Part shown: positions 1 to 9,193 of the stretch, piece by piece
How positions within the stretch are numbered: the first letter of the stretch is position 1
Layout of the letters: each line of letters starts with the position of its first letter
NCBI RefSeq assembly: GCF_001434255.1
Contig: NZ_AZEY01000098.1
Location: forward strand, 62,001-126,000
From: Lentilactobacillus diolivorans DSM 14421
Lineage (GTDB): Bacteria; Bacillota; Bacilli; Lactobacillales; Lactobacillaceae
DNA length: 64,000 nucleotides
Direction: 5' to 3'
Position numbers and translations under genes: made by a program
Notes under the pieces: model-generated
The model's database searches: none
What the model was told of the DNA's origin: nothing
The model's input: the letters and a program-made list of their open reading frames with translations, nothing else

Positions 1-222
1 CCCAAGTATTTTAGGGGTTCGAATTTGGAAGATCACACTGGTAATTGCAAAAATCAGGACTAAGATTAAGCCAACAATTCGGTCTGACATATAGTGCATG
101 AGACGGGCAGTCGTGCCCCAGAAATTCTTTGGCTTTTCAACGACACCTTGATAACCACCAGGACCTCCCCGACGACCACCTGGGCCAGCTGTTGACTGGT
201 TTTCAGATTTATCTTCTGCCAT
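1..222 (-). CDS. ABC exporter subunit, N-terminal part only (LmrD/YheH-like)
   Basis: Partial gene; only the first 74 residues lie in the window. The start reads MAEDKSENQSTAGPGGRRGG, followed by a short Gly/Pro-rich cytoplasmic stretch and then a hydrophobic helix (IVGLILVLIFAITSVIF). Its ATG overlaps the stop codon of the upstream ABC half-transporter (TAATG), so the two are translationally coupled. This arrangement is typical of heterodimeric type IV ABC exporters of the LmrCD/YheIH kind, which extrude drugs or lipids. The second-subunit assignment rests on this gene order and the N-terminal shape; the ATPase domain is outside the window. Because the partner is frameshifted, this gene may also be non-functional. 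Confidence 0.7.
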   Translation of the reverse strand, partial: MAEDKSENQSTAGPGGRRGGPGGYQGVVEKPKNFWGTTARLMHYMSDRIVGLILVLIFAITSVIFQIRTPKILG

Positions 223-1983
223 TATTTGTCAGCCTCCTTCCTGATTTGAGATTTGATGATTTCTTGATAAACTTTGTTAGTCTTTCGTAATTCGTCGTGA
301 GTACCTTTACCAACTAATTTCCCATTATCCAGGACAAGGATGAGGTCGGCATCAGCAACGGTTGCAATTCGCTGGGCAACGATAATGGTGATACTTTTTT
401 GAATATGGGGATCGTTTCGCAATTCACCCCGTAGTTCAGCATCAGTTTTAAAATCAAGGGCTGAGAAAGAATCATCAAAAATATAAACGATCGCTTGTTT
501 GACCAATGCTCTGGCAATCGCCAGTCGTTGCCGCTGGCCGCCTGAGAAGTTGCCGCCGCCTTGTTCAACGTGTAAATCCAACCCTTCTGGATCTTCGGCA
601 ACAAAGTCCTTGGCGCGGGCTAACTCTAAAGCGTGCCAGATCTCATCATCTGTGGCGTCATCTTTTCCGTATCTCATGTTGTCATGTTCCGGTGAATAGA
701 GTTGCTTTTTGGGGAACCAGAGAAACGGCTTTTCGAAGTTGATCTAATGACATATCAGCAACGTTGGTGTTATCCAATTTGATAGCACCATCTTCAACGT
801 CGTAAAAACGGGGAATCAGGTTGATTAATGATGTTTTTCCAGACCCCGTCCCACCGATAATGGCAACTGTCTGGCCACTTTTTGCTTGAAAATCAATATC
901 GTTTAGCGCGGGCATTTCAGCTTTTCGATATCGATACGTGACATGATCAAAAGAAAGGGTGTGGGTTGTGGCATCAGGATTGATTTTCTCAGGGGTATCA
1001 GCCACTTTAAGTGCGGAATGTAAGTTTAAGACTTCTTGAATTCGTTTAGCGGATGCTTGAGCTCTGGGAATGAAAACAAAGACCATTGACATCATCATAA
1101 AGCTCATTAGAATCTGCATGGCGTAAGTCATAAAGGCAATTAAGTTACCAACCTGCATTGATTGGGTGCCAATTAATTTTGCCCCGAACCAGATAATGGC
1201 GATATTGGTCCCGCTCATAATCATGGTCATGACCGGAAAGGCAAGCGCCATTAAAACGTTGACGTTAATGGCATTTTTGGTATAGTCTTGGTTGGCATCT
1301 TCAAATCGATCCTGTTCAAACTGATCTTGTCGGAAGGCTCGGATGACTCGAACACCAGTTAAACCCTCACGAAAAATCCGGTTGATTCTATCAGTCTTTG
1401 TCTGCATTGCCCGAAACATGGGAACGGCAAAGTAAAGTAGAAAACCGATAAAGAGCGCCATAATTGGTAGGACAACCAGGAAGACAGTTGTTAATTGATG
1501 ATCCTTGTTGTAGGCCAGAAAGCTCGCACCAATCAGCATGATCGGTGCCATTAACATCATTCGTAACATGATGATCCCAACGTTTTGAATTTGGACCACG
1601 TCATTGGTAGTTCGAGTGATCAAAGAAGACGTTTCGATCTGATCATATTCATCATTTGAGAAATTGATGACCTTGTGGTAAATGTCGGTTCGCAAATTTT
1701 TCCCAAGCATCTGAGAGGTTCGGGCAGCGAGAAAAACGTTGCAGATCGCCGCGGCAATGCTGATCAGAGAAAAGCCAACCATTTGAATCCCGATTTTCCA
1801 AATGTAGCCAATGTCACCGGTGGCAACCCCGTTATTAACAATGTTGGAAGTTAAACTGGGCAAGGTTAAATTGGCAGTCACTTGAATGGCCATAAAAAAG
1901 ACAGCCCCGAGGACTGCGAGATAGGATATTCGGCCCTTAGCAATTTTTAGCAATGCAGAAAGCTCCTTTCGATTTTCCTTCAT
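222..1983 (-). pseudogene. ABC exporter half-transporter with a frameshift in its ATPase domain (LmrC/YheI-like)
   Basis: Two adjacent frames together make a normal ABC half-transporter of about 585 residues: a six-helix membrane domain (residues 1-310), Walker A (GGTGSGKTS), Q-loop (LVPQ), then signature FSGGQ and Walker B (IYIFDDSFSALD) in the second frame. The first frame stops at TGA (682-684) directly after LFTGT; the second resumes at DNMRYGK. The family usually reads GTIRDN here, so about 5 bases are missing (or the net shift is +1) between 681 and 687. Without repair the ATPase lacks its signature and Walker B. The ATG at 1983 has a weak ribosome site; a TTG at 1953 has AAAGGAG at good spacing and may be the real start. 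A sequencing error is an alternative explanation. Confidence 0.8.
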
Positions 1984-2073
1984 TTTTAGAAACCCTATAA
2001 TGAAGAAAATTTGTTAAACAATAAGCTAGTTTACTACCAAAATGGGAAAAAGAAAATCATTTTGGTACAAAGA

Positions 2074-2460
2074 GTGCGAAAAGCCGCGTTTAGCTTCCAG
2101 AATATAAGAGCCTTACCCCAATATCCCCGAACCTGGGATATTGGGGTAAGGCTCTTATATGGCCGGAAGCTGCGGCTTTTCGCACGTTTAGGCTCGGTAA
2201 AATTGGTGACTTTTGTAAAGAATGGGCAACCAAGTAATTTTATATGGCCGGAAGTTGCGGCTTTTCGCACGTTTAGGCTCGGTAAATTGGTGACTTCTGT
2301 AAAGAATGGGCAGCCAAGTAATTTTATATCCCCGGAAGCTGCGGCTTTTCGCATGTTTAAACTAGGTAATATTGATGATTGCTGGCATGAACAAGTAATT
2401 AAGGGATTCATATGGCCAAAAACTACGGCGATACACTTATTTGAACTTAGTAACCTTGAG
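2074..2460 (+). repeat. Palindromic intergenic repeat, locus A, with tandem right arms
   Basis: A near-perfect 112-bp palindrome (2074-2185) has outer arms GTGCGAAAAGCCGC / GCGGCTTTTCGCAC, conserved inner tips CCAGAATATAAG / CTTATATGGCCGG, and a private stem AGAGCCTTACCCCAATATCC with its complement. It is followed by three further copies of the right arm, with their TATAT/CATAT boxes at 2156, 2241, 2325 and 2409 (period 84-85 bp, last copy degenerate). Open frames run through this stretch but only because the repeat lacks stops. It fills the gap between the ABC exporter start and the aldo/keto reductase end. Confidence 0.85.
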
Positions 2461-2539
2461 GAAGTTGGCACGAATCTAGAAAACAGGCACCTAATATAAC
2501 CAATATTTATCCTAATTCAATGAGGCTCATTTTTCCGTA

Positions 2540-2583
2540 AAAAAACGCCCATTAGTCGCAACCAATCTGCAACTGATGGGCGA
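2540..2583 (-). terminator. Rho-independent terminator of the aldo/keto reductase gene
   Basis: On the minus strand CGCCCATCAGTTGCA pairs with TTGCGACTAATGGGCG and is followed by a T run, 23 bases after the reductase stop codon. Confidence 0.8.
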
Positions 2584-2605
2584 ATGTTTAGTTTCTGATT
2601 CAATA

Positions 2606-3523
2606 TTAGAATTCTGAAAATAAGCTGTCGATTTGTTCAAATTCAGCTTTGCTTAATTGAACATCTAAGGCCTTGACGTTACTTTTAACTTGATCAGCAA
2701 TTCGAGCGCCGGGAATGACAACACTAATGTCTGGGTCGGCGATGTACCAGGCAAGAATTGCTTGAGCAACTGTGGCTGAGTGTTTGTCGGCAATTTGCTT
2801 CACTTGATCAAGGGCCTTCATGATCTTGGTATATTGATCGGCGGAAAATTGGCTGAACTTCCCTTGGTCGCCTTGGGTATATTTACCGGTCAACAAGCCT
2901 GAAGCAAGTGGAAAGTATGGGACAAATGAAATCTGGTTTTGCTTTAAGTATGGGAATAATGCTTTTTCAGCATGTCGATGAGTTAGGCTGTAATTGTCTT
3001 CAACAATATCGACTTGGCCATCAGCGTTAGCTTCTCTGATTTGGTCCAAGGAAAAGTTGGAAACACCAATCGCCTTAATCTTACCAGCCTTCTTTTCCTC
3101 GGCTAAAGCGGCGACGGCTTCGGCTTTAGGTGTTTTATCATCTGGAAAATGAATGTAGAAAATATCGATATAGTCAGTTTGCAGACGATTTAACGCATCG
3201 TCAACCGATTTTTTCAAAAATGCCGGATCGTTATTGGGCTCTAAGTGATTATTGGGATCCTGGGCAGCCTTTGAAGCAATCACAAATTTTGAACGATCAT
3301 AGTTTTGAGTTACTTCGCCAATAATTTCCTCGGAACGACCAAGTCCGTACATATACGCAGTGTCAAGTAACGAGATGCCGCTATCTAAGGCTGCTTTAAC
3401 AACTTGTTTACCGTTCTCATCTTTTAAGCCATCAAACAAATTGTGACCACCAACTTTGTTAGTTCCCAGACCAAGTGGGGTGGTTGTGACATCACTTTTG
3501 CCAATTTTAACTGATTCTGCCAT
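2606..3523 (-). CDS. Aldo/keto reductase
   Basis: 305 residues, normal for the family. It reduces aldehydes or ketones with NADPH in the cytoplasm. The (beta/alpha)8 barrel shows the catalytic tetrad context: D and Y in LLDTAYMYGLGRSEEIIGE, K in FVIASKAA, H in DIFYIHFPD. The C-terminal cofactor motif is VVIPGARIADQVKSN. The order matches the YajO/YccK-like and Tas-like bacterial reductases; the natural substrate cannot be read from sequence. The ATG has AAGGAGG at good spacing. It is a single-gene unit closed by its own terminator. An AT-rich region with TTGACA near 3570 lies upstream. Confidence 0.92.
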   Translation of the reverse strand: MAESVKIGKSDVTTTPLGLGTNKVGGHNLFDGLKDENGKQVVKAALDSGISLLDTAYMYGLGRSEEIIGEVTQNYDRSKFVIASKAAQDPNNHLEPNNDPAFLKKSVDDALNRLQTDYIDIFYIHFPDDKTPKAEAVAALAEEKKAGKIKAIGVSNFSLDQIREANADGQVDIVEDNYSLTHRHAEKALFPYLKQNQISFVPYFPLASGLLTGKYTQGDQGKFSQFSADQYTKIMKALDQVKQIADKHSATVAQAILAWYIADPDISVVIPGARIADQVKSNVKALDVQLSKAEFEQIDSLFSEF

Positions 3524-3707
3524 TGAGAAATTCCTCCTTATTTTTAATAAGTGTAACTAAGGTCATTTTAGCAGAGATGTCAATTAAGAAAAAAATAATT
3601 TAGTGGTTAAGAATTACCTTACAGTTATGGTTAATGAGATTGCGAATCGTTAAATAGTATGGCATAACAGATATAGAATAAGTAACGGGAAGGGAAGTGA
3701 AGCAGCA

Positions 3708-4037
3708 GTGAACTCTAGAAAAGGTAAATTGAAGAAGTGGTTATGGTCGTTAGGAATTCTTGTTGGGATTTTGATCTTGGCGGTCCTATCACTATCATTA
3801 TCGCCTCAGGGGGCAGTTCGACTCAGAGCTTTGGTTGATGGTCATCCGATGGTGGCACTGACCTGCCGTCCCTATCACGATAAAGATGAAGGTTGCTATA
3901 TTAATGCAACGGTTTATGATATTTCTACCAAAGATCAATATCTTTCAGTAGATGGTAGCTTTTACGTTAATATGTACCGGATTCATCACGCTACTTTTCT
4001 GTATTTTGCAACCGCGCAACCGGATATTTTAAAGTGA
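3708..4037 (+). CDS. Small membrane-anchored protein of unknown function, DGHP family
   Basis: 109 residues from a GTG start preceded by AGGGAAGTG. A basic N-terminus is followed by one hydrophobic helix (about residues 11-33) and an exported domain of about 75 residues beginning with AVRLRALVDGHPMVAL. I do not recognise a named domain. The same pattern (helix, then xVRLRxxxDGHPxxAL, a middle NAxxY motif and an aromatic C-terminus) recurs in the proteins at 21965 and, more diverged, 23025. In each place it lies next to a member of the secreted W-family (4822, 5637, 22314). The two cysteines could form a disulfide. The function is unknown; a role on the cell surface is inferred from the topology. 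Confidence 0.7.
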   Translation: MNSRKGKLKKWLWSLGILVGILILAVLSLSLSPQGAVRLRALVDGHPMVALTCRPYHDKDEGCYINATVYDISTKDQYLSVDGSFYVNMYRIHHATFLYFATAQPDILK

Positions 4038-4097
4038 TCTGCCCTTATTAAGCCTGTATCTGGTTGGTTTTCCATGGTTAAATACGATAAATAAAAA

Positions 4098-4129
4098 TGA
4101 AGCCACGTTAAGTTCCTTCGGTGGCTTCA
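4098..4129. terminator. Bidirectional terminator between the DGHP gene and dps
   Basis: TGAAGCCAC pairs with GTGGCTTCA across a 14-base loop, with A-rich and T-rich flanks suiting both converging genes. Confidence 0.7.
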
Positions 4130-4144
4130 TATCCATAAATTTAG

Positions 4145-4624
4145 TTATTCATCGTACGGCCCTTTTCCCAGGTAAGCATTGATCATCCAAATATTCTTAT
4201 CAGTTTCGTCCTTGAAGCCGTTTAACATATCCTGAGTTGGAAAGTCTTTCTCAGCGTCAGTGATTTCGATACCCTTTTGATATTGATCGCGCAAATATTT
4301 GAATTGATCGGACAACCGTTGCATAAAATCACGCATGGTTAATTGATCCCAAGTGACCTTATCATCGGGCAGGCCGGTGTTATCAATGAACTCATGGGTG
4401 GTTGAAAAAGGGGAACCGTTGATGGCAATGAGCCGCTCGGCAGCTTGATCAAGTTGGTCAGCCAGCTGATCATTATAATCGTCCATTAAGGGATGTAGTC
4501 TAAAGAAATTCTCGCCACGCATATACCAGTGGGTTTGCTGAATATTAACCTGTAATTGGCTTAAATCTGCGACCAACTGATTCAACTGAGCACGAGTCTT
4601 TGGAAAATCGTATTGTTCTGCCAT
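4145..4624 (-). CDS. dps: Dps-type ferritin-like DNA/iron protection protein
   Basis: 159 residues, usual for Dps. It forms dodecamers that oxidise Fe(II) with peroxide and store the iron, protecting DNA. The inter-subunit ferroxidase site is complete: H32, H44, D48, D59 and E63, with exactly the spacing (12, 4, 11, 4) of Escherichia coli Dps. There is no long lysine-rich tail, so DNA binding may be weak. The ATG is preceded by TAGGAGGC. It is a single gene converging on the small DGHP gene. No clear PerR or Fur box could be made out by eye. Confidence 0.95.
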   Translation of the reverse strand: MAEQYDFPKTRAQLNQLVADLSQLQVNIQQTHWYMRGENFFRLHPLMDDYNDQLADQLDQAAERLIAINGSPFSTTHEFIDNTGLPDDKVTWDQLTMRDFMQRLSDQFKYLRDQYQKGIEITDAEKDFPTQDMLNGFKDETDKNIWMINAYLGKGPYDE

Positions 4625-4821
4625 TTAAATAGCCTCCTATACTGTTATAAACGAATTCGCTTACATTACTAGTGTATCGGTTCTCCCTGGTGGATAGCAA
4701 GTGAAGTGATTTGCTTTACTGATAAGTATTTGAACAGAAAACATTCAAGGATAATTGGAACTTCAAGTTATAAAAACTATTACTGGCACAAATATGATTA
4801 GTGAAGGGAGTGCGAAGATCG

Positions 4822-5259
4822 ATGAAGAAGGTTTTAACCAGTGTATTATTTCTTGTTGTGATGTTTTTAATAATAGGTATATGTCAATGGTCTTATACAG
4901 ATTCTGCATATGCTAGCACATGGCATAAGTATAGTTCAAATATATTTGGAGTTGCAAAAAGGCAGCGAATACTAAAATATGCTGGAGCAAATTGGGGACA
5001 GTATGATGACTATGATCAAAAAGTGTATTTCAAGGATAATAAAGCAACGCAGTACAAGTATAGTAGGAAGACTCGAGTGATGCTTATTAGATATGTTAAT
5101 AAATCAAAGCGCCTCATGTCAGAATATAATTATCGTAAGTTAATTTTTACACACGGCTATAAAGAGCCAATTATTAAGTATTATTACAAACTTGGACAAG
5201 AAAAGTATAGCTATTTGTACACTGTAAAGTTTTGGATGATTCATCCTATTCGTTTTTAG
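4822..5259 (+). CDS. Small secreted basic protein, W-family member 1
   Basis: 145 residues from the ATG at 4822, with AGGGAG upstream; an in-frame GTG at 4801 is less likely. A signal peptide (MKKVLTSVLFLVVMFLIIG through AYAS) precedes a mature domain of about 110 residues, rich in Tyr, Lys and Arg, starting TWHKYSS. It is about 60 percent identical by eye to the protein at 22314 (shared RILKYAGANWGQY, LIRYVN, VKFWMIHPIRF) and more distantly related to 5637. No known domain is recognised. Export is clear from the signal peptide. The strong positive charge suggests binding to the anionic wall, but that is inference. Confidence 0.8.
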   Translation: MKKVLTSVLFLVVMFLIIGICQWSYTDSAYASTWHKYSSNIFGVAKRQRILKYAGANWGQYDDYDQKVYFKDNKATQYKYSRKTRVMLIRYVNKSKRLMSEYNYRKLIFTHGYKEPIIKYYYKLGQEKYSYLYTVKFWMIHPIRF

Positions 5260-5347
5260 AAAGATAGATACATTGGTCAATATAGTACTAGTGATAGACT
5301 GTATTGGCTAATATATAGTGGATTTGTGTTTGGGGTGATAATTATTT

Positions 5348-5554
5348 TTACTTTCGATGTTTTACACGATTTATTACTAACTTGTTTAGAGAGTATCCCG
5401 GTGAAAAGAAAATCGAAATAAATAACGCAAAGGAAATTATTCCCCAGAATAAAATTTGATTTCTCCTAACAGTAAACCAAGCAAGTATTATAACTAAGAT
5501 TACACTGCACCAAGAAAGATTGCTTATTAGTTTAGCCAATTTCTTATTATCCAT
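5348..5554 (-). CDS. Small membrane protein, two helices
   Basis: 68 residues with two hydrophobic helices (about 14-27 and 33-52) and a basic C-terminal tail (NRVKHRK). The ATG has GGGAAGGAAG at good spacing, which is the main support for it being real. It sits on the opposite strand between two W-family secreted protein genes. No family is recognised, and no function can be assigned. Confidence 0.6.
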   Translation of the reverse strand: MDNKKLAKLISNLSWCSVILVIILAWFTVRRNQILFWGIISFALFISIFFSPGYSLNKLVINRVKHRK

Positions 5555-5636
5555 TTGATTTCTTCCTTCCCAAATTAGTGAGGATAACTATAATATAAGT
5601 ATAACTCCAGGGGTGTAAACAAAGATTTCACGGGGG

Positions 5637-6086
5637 ATGTCAGCAACGGTTATAAAAAAGTGGTTTAATATATATCTTTCGCTGGTAATAGCAGTAGTTT
5701 TTGGAATGTTGTTTTTCACCCAAGTTAATACTAACGTGGAAGCAAGTTGGCGACACTTTAATGAAGGTGTTTTGGGTTATGCAAGCAGGCGAAAGGTATT
5801 AAAATATAGTCCCAGTGGCTGGGGAAATTTTGAAGCTGGGTATAAGAATGATTATTTTAAAAGTAATCGATATACACAGTATGTTTATTCAAAGAAAAGT
5901 CGAACAATGATCATCAGGTATAAGAATCGTGATAAAACCCTCAATGTTAAGTATAATTTCAGAAAAATAATCCTAAGACATGGTCATAAAACACCAACTT
6001 TTACTTACTACTACAAGGTTGGAAAGGATCGGTGGACCTATTGTTATACAATTAAGTATTGGCTTGATAAACCAACAAGATTTTGA
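5637..6086 (+). CDS. Small secreted basic protein, W-family member 2
   Basis: 149 residues. An N-terminal hydrophobic signal (about residues 10-30, ending near NVEAS) is followed by a mature domain starting WRHFNEGVLGYASRRKVLKY. It shares the frame of the family: RRKVLKY, GWG, TQYVY, MIIRYKN, YNFRKI, HGHKTP, YYYKVG, YTIKYW and a final RF. It is the most diverged of the three members. The ATG at 5637 lies unusually close to its GGGGG ribosome site, so the true start is uncertain by a few codons. Function unknown; secreted or surface-retained by inference. Confidence 0.75.
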   Translation: MSATVIKKWFNIYLSLVIAVVFGMLFFTQVNTNVEASWRHFNEGVLGYASRRKVLKYSPSGWGNFEAGYKNDYFKSNRYTQYVYSKKSRTMIIRYKNRDKTLNVKYNFRKIILRHGHKTPTFTYYYKVGKDRWTYCYTIKYWLDKPTRF

Positions 6087-6157
6087 AGAATACAAAGGTG
6101 TTCAATTAATATCTTTCACATCGTTCTTTATAAATTAACGGCTGAATTTTAGACACT

Positions 6158-6219
6158 TAAAAATAAACGTGGTAAACATCCAATAAATCTAGTCAGGATG
6201 TTTACCACGTTTATTTTTA
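6158..6219. terminator. Bidirectional terminator between W-family gene 2 and the MHS transporter
   Basis: A long perfect stem, AAATAAACGTGGTAAACATC and its complement ending TTTATTTTT, with a 14-base loop; it serves both converging genes. Confidence 0.85.
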
Positions 6220-6233
6220 GTGGATACTTTTAG

Positions 6234-7568
6234 CTACATCACATGTTCCTCTGGTTCGGTTTCACCAGTAGCTTTAGTCTCTTCGGTAGTGGTATCATTC
6301 AACGCTGAATGTTTAGATGTTTCCAACATTCGGACATAAACCAGGAAGCTGACAAAGGCAGCTGCTGAAACGTAATAGAAGAACCAATCTTCGTGACCGA
6401 TGTGCTTTAACCAAAGGGCCACGTACTCAACGGTGCCGCCAAAGATTGCCACGGTTAAGCCGTAAGGAAAGCCCACTCCCAAAGCCCGGATTTCAGTTGG
6501 AAATAATTCGGCCTTAACAATTGCATTGATTGACGTGTAACCACTAACGATTAAGAGGCCACCCAACATAAGCAGGAACGCTGCAATTGGGCTGTCGAAG
6601 AATTGTAAGCCCATGAAAATTGGAACCGTCAATAGCGTACCGCCAATCCCGAACCAGTAGAGCAATGGTTTACGACCGATTTTATCGGAAATATGGCCAA
6701 ATAATGGTTGAACTGACATAAAGATCAGCAGTGCCAAGAAATTAATCATGGTAACCAGCTTGGGTGCTAATCCTAATGAATTAATCATGTATTTCTGCAT
6801 ATAGGTTGTATACGTATAGAAGGCAATGGTACCACCAAAGGTTAGTCCCATAACCGTTAATACTTGATTAGGGTACTTTGCCAATTCACGCAGTGTGCCA
6901 CGAGCAGAAGTCTTTTTCGCTGTGCTTTTAAATTGATTTGTTTCATCCATTGAAAGTCGCAGGTACAAGACGATCAGCGCACCGACCGCACCGATGGCAA
7001 ACGGAATTCGCCAACCAAACGCGCGAAGTTGTGCGTCGGTGAAAACAAGTTGCAAGACGATTTGAACGACCAATGCCAGAAGCTGGCCACTAATCAATGT
7101 GACATATTGAAAGGAAGCGTAGTAGCCACGTCGGTTGGCCGTTGCCATTTCAGACAAATAAGTTGCAGAAATCCCATATTCGCCGCCCAGTGAAAGACCC
7201 TGGACCAAACGAATCAGAATTAATAAAATTGGTGAAAAGATGCCCACCATTCCATAAGTCGGAATCAAAGCAATCAGTAAAGAACCACCGGCCATGATAC
7301 TGACTGATAACGTTAAGGCGGAGCGGCGCCCATGCTGGTCAGCATACTTCCCCATGATGAAACTACCAAATGGTCGCATCAAGAAACCGACTGCGAAAAC
7401 GGCGGCGGTACTCAATAATTCAACCGTCTGATCACCATCTGGAAAGAAAGAATTTGCAAAATAGATTGCAAATGATGCATAAATATACCAATCAAACCAT
7501 TCAATCATGTTACCTAAAGATCCTTTAATAATATTGCTCGTAATTCGTTTTTGACTTAACGATTGCAT
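6234..7568 (-). CDS. MFS transporter, metabolite:H+ symporter (MHS) type
   Basis: 444 residues, 12 predicted membrane segments. The start (SLGNMIEWFDWYIYASFAIYF), the loop 2-3 motif GKYADQHGRRSAL and GLSLGGEYGISATYLSEMA place it in the MHS group with KgtP (2-oxoglutarate), ProP and citrate permeases, which import organic acids or zwitterions with protons. The acidic C-terminal tail (EETKATGETEPEEHVM) is cytoplasmic. It lies downstream of gltBD on the same strand but has its own promoter, and 2-oxoglutarate would be the glutamate synthase substrate, so KgtP-like transport is an attractive but unproven guess. The ATG has GGGAGG upstream. Confidence 0.85.
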   Translation of the reverse strand: MQSLSQKRITSNIIKGSLGNMIEWFDWYIYASFAIYFANSFFPDGDQTVELLSTAAVFAVGFLMRPFGSFIMGKYADQHGRRSALTLSVSIMAGGSLLIALIPTYGMVGIFSPILLILIRLVQGLSLGGEYGISATYLSEMATANRRGYYASFQYVTLISGQLLALVVQIVLQLVFTDAQLRAFGWRIPFAIGAVGALIVLYLRLSMDETNQFKSTAKKTSARGTLRELAKYPNQVLTVMGLTFGGTIAFYTYTTYMQKYMINSLGLAPKLVTMINFLALLIFMSVQPLFGHISDKIGRKPLLYWFGIGGTLLTVPIFMGLQFFDSPIAAFLLMLGGLLIVSGYTSINAIVKAELFPTEIRALGVGFPYGLTVAIFGGTVEYVALWLKHIGHEDWFFYYVSAAAFVSFLVYVRMLETSKHSALNDTTTEETKATGETEPEEHVM

Positions 7569-7633
7569 GTTAGCTACCTCCCTGTGGCGATCGAAACGGA
7601 CATTATGATGTGAACATATCTAATTAGATTCAT

Positions 7634-7662
7634 ATTATAATTTAATATTTAGTAAAATACAA
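7634..7662 (-). promoter_or_regulatory. Sigma-A promoter of the MHS transporter
   Basis: On the minus strand, TTGTAT and a perfect TATAAT are separated by 17 bases, 66 bases before the ATG. It sits in the gap after gltD, indicating separate transcription. Confidence 0.75.
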
Positions 7663-7751
7663 CGTTACTTGTCATTAAAGGTAACATGAATAATCATTCG
7701 AATCGCCGTAAGTAGCTAACCCCATTGCGTTTTTAGCTTTCAAAACTTTTT

Positions 7752-9188
7752 TCAAATTGTTTCAGTATTTGCTAATATTTTCAGAGAAGCGTCAACTTTT
7801 TCAGCACACATCCTGCCTTCATGGATTCCCCAAATCACTAAACTTTGGCCACGGCGACAATCGCCCGCCAGGAAAATTTGGCCGTCATTGGTTGCGTAAC
7901 TGTGAGCCTTTTTTATCACGCCAAATTCGTCAAACAACCACTGCTCTGCACCGGTAAATCCCATGGCTAAAAGGACCAGATCAGCCTTAATTTGTTTTTG
8001 AGTGCCGGCAATTGGCTTGTAGTGGTCAACTGTGCTCATTTCGGCTTCCTGGACGTGACCGTTTTTGCCAAAGAAGGCCGTTGCGGTGGCATCATACGTG
8101 GTGACGTCACCAAATAAAGTGCGGGCCTCTTTTTGACCGTAACCATTCTTTTGAACCATTGGCCATTCCGGCCACTGATTCTCTGGGCGTCGTTCATGAG
8201 GTAGGGCGGGATTGATTTCCAACTGGGTAATCCCGGCACATCCCTGACGAATCACAGTGCCGATGCAGTCATTTCCCGTATCACCACCACCGAGAACCAA
8301 AACGTGTTTGCCCTTTAGTTTAGTTGTTGCATGAACGCCGTCATTAATAACTGATTGGGTTGCCAGTCTTAAATAATCAACGGCTTGATAAATACCATCT
8401 AATTGACGGCCAGAAACGTCGATGTCACGGGCTTGACGGGCTCCCGTACAGATAACAATTCGATCAAATTGTTCTTTCAGATCTGCAGCTGAAATATCGG
8501 TGCCCACCTCGGTGTTGGCAACTAATTCAATGCCGACTTTTCGTAGGGTATTGATCCGGCGTTCAACAATTTCCTTAGGCAGTTTCATGTTGGGAATGCC
8601 GTACATGAGTAATCCGCCGAATCGGTCGTCCCGCTCGAAAATGGTAACGGAGTGGCCAAGCTGATTAAGTCGCCAAGCAGCTGAAATGCCGGCCGGACCA
8701 CTGCCGATAACAGCAATCTTTTTACCGGTTCGATGGAGTGGTTTGCCTGAGTCAACGACCCAACCGTTTTTGAACGCCTGCTCGATAATGAACTTTTCAT
8801 TGTTACGAATTGTGATCCCGGGGCCATTTAACGCTTGAACACAGGAAACTTCACAGGGAGCTGGGCATACACGACCCGTCATTTCCGGTAAATAATTGGT
8901 TTTGGTAAGTCGTTCAAAGGCCTGTTGATCCCGTTGCTGATAGACCAGATCATTCCACTCGGGAATCAAGTTGTCATTGGGGCAGCCACTGACTGCCCGG
9001 CCGCCGCTATAAAAAATGCCGTGATGACAGAAGGGAATCCCGCAATTCATACAGCGGGCCGCTTGCTGACGGCGATCAGTATCGCCTAAATTCAATTCCA
9101 TCACGTTGAAATCTTTAATCCGCTGCATAATTGGCCGCATTGGATTGTCTTTACGTGGATATTTTAAAAAACCTTTTGGGTCTGCCAT
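7752..9188 (-). CDS. gltD: Glutamate synthase (NADPH), small subunit
   Basis: 478 residues from the ATG at 9188 (AAAGGAG 8 bases upstream); a GTG at 9197 is too close to that site. The subunit oxidises NAD(P)H and passes electrons to GltB through FAD and iron-sulfur clusters. Visible are the N-terminal cysteine clusters (CMNCGIPFCH, CPNDN, CPAPCEVSC), the FAD motif VIGSGPAGISAAWRL, the NADPH motif VLGGGDTGNDC and the C-terminal FAD motif FLAGDCRRGQSLVIWGIHEG. It follows gltB by 5 bases in one operon. Length is as in other GltD proteins. Confidence 0.97.
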   Translation of the reverse strand: MADPKGFLKYPRKDNPMRPIMQRIKDFNVMELNLGDTDRRQQAARCMNCGIPFCHHGIFYSGGRAVSGCPNDNLIPEWNDLVYQQRDQQAFERLTKTNYLPEMTGRVCPAPCEVSCVQALNGPGITIRNNEKFIIEQAFKNGWVVDSGKPLHRTGKKIAVIGSGPAGISAAWRLNQLGHSVTIFERDDRFGGLLMYGIPNMKLPKEIVERRINTLRKVGIELVANTEVGTDISAADLKEQFDRIVICTGARQARDIDVSGRQLDGIYQAVDYLRLATQSVINDGVHATTKLKGKHVLVLGGGDTGNDCIGTVIRQGCAGITQLEINPALPHERRPENQWPEWPMVQKNGYGQKEARTLFGDVTTYDATATAFFGKNGHVQEAEMSTVDHYKPIAGTQKQIKADLVLLAMGFTGAEQWLFDEFGVIKKAHSYATNDGQIFLAGDCRRGQSLVIWGIHEGRMCAEKVDASLKILANTETI

Positions 9189-9193
9189 TTTGC

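Noticed and set aside
2074-2185. Palindromic repeats as ordinary terminators
   Set aside because: They lack a T run, occur in both orientations relative to genes and keep specific tip sequences.
2011-2499. Long open frames on both strands
   Set aside because: They run through the palindromic repeat and its tandem arms, which happen to lack stops; their translations repeat the same phrases.
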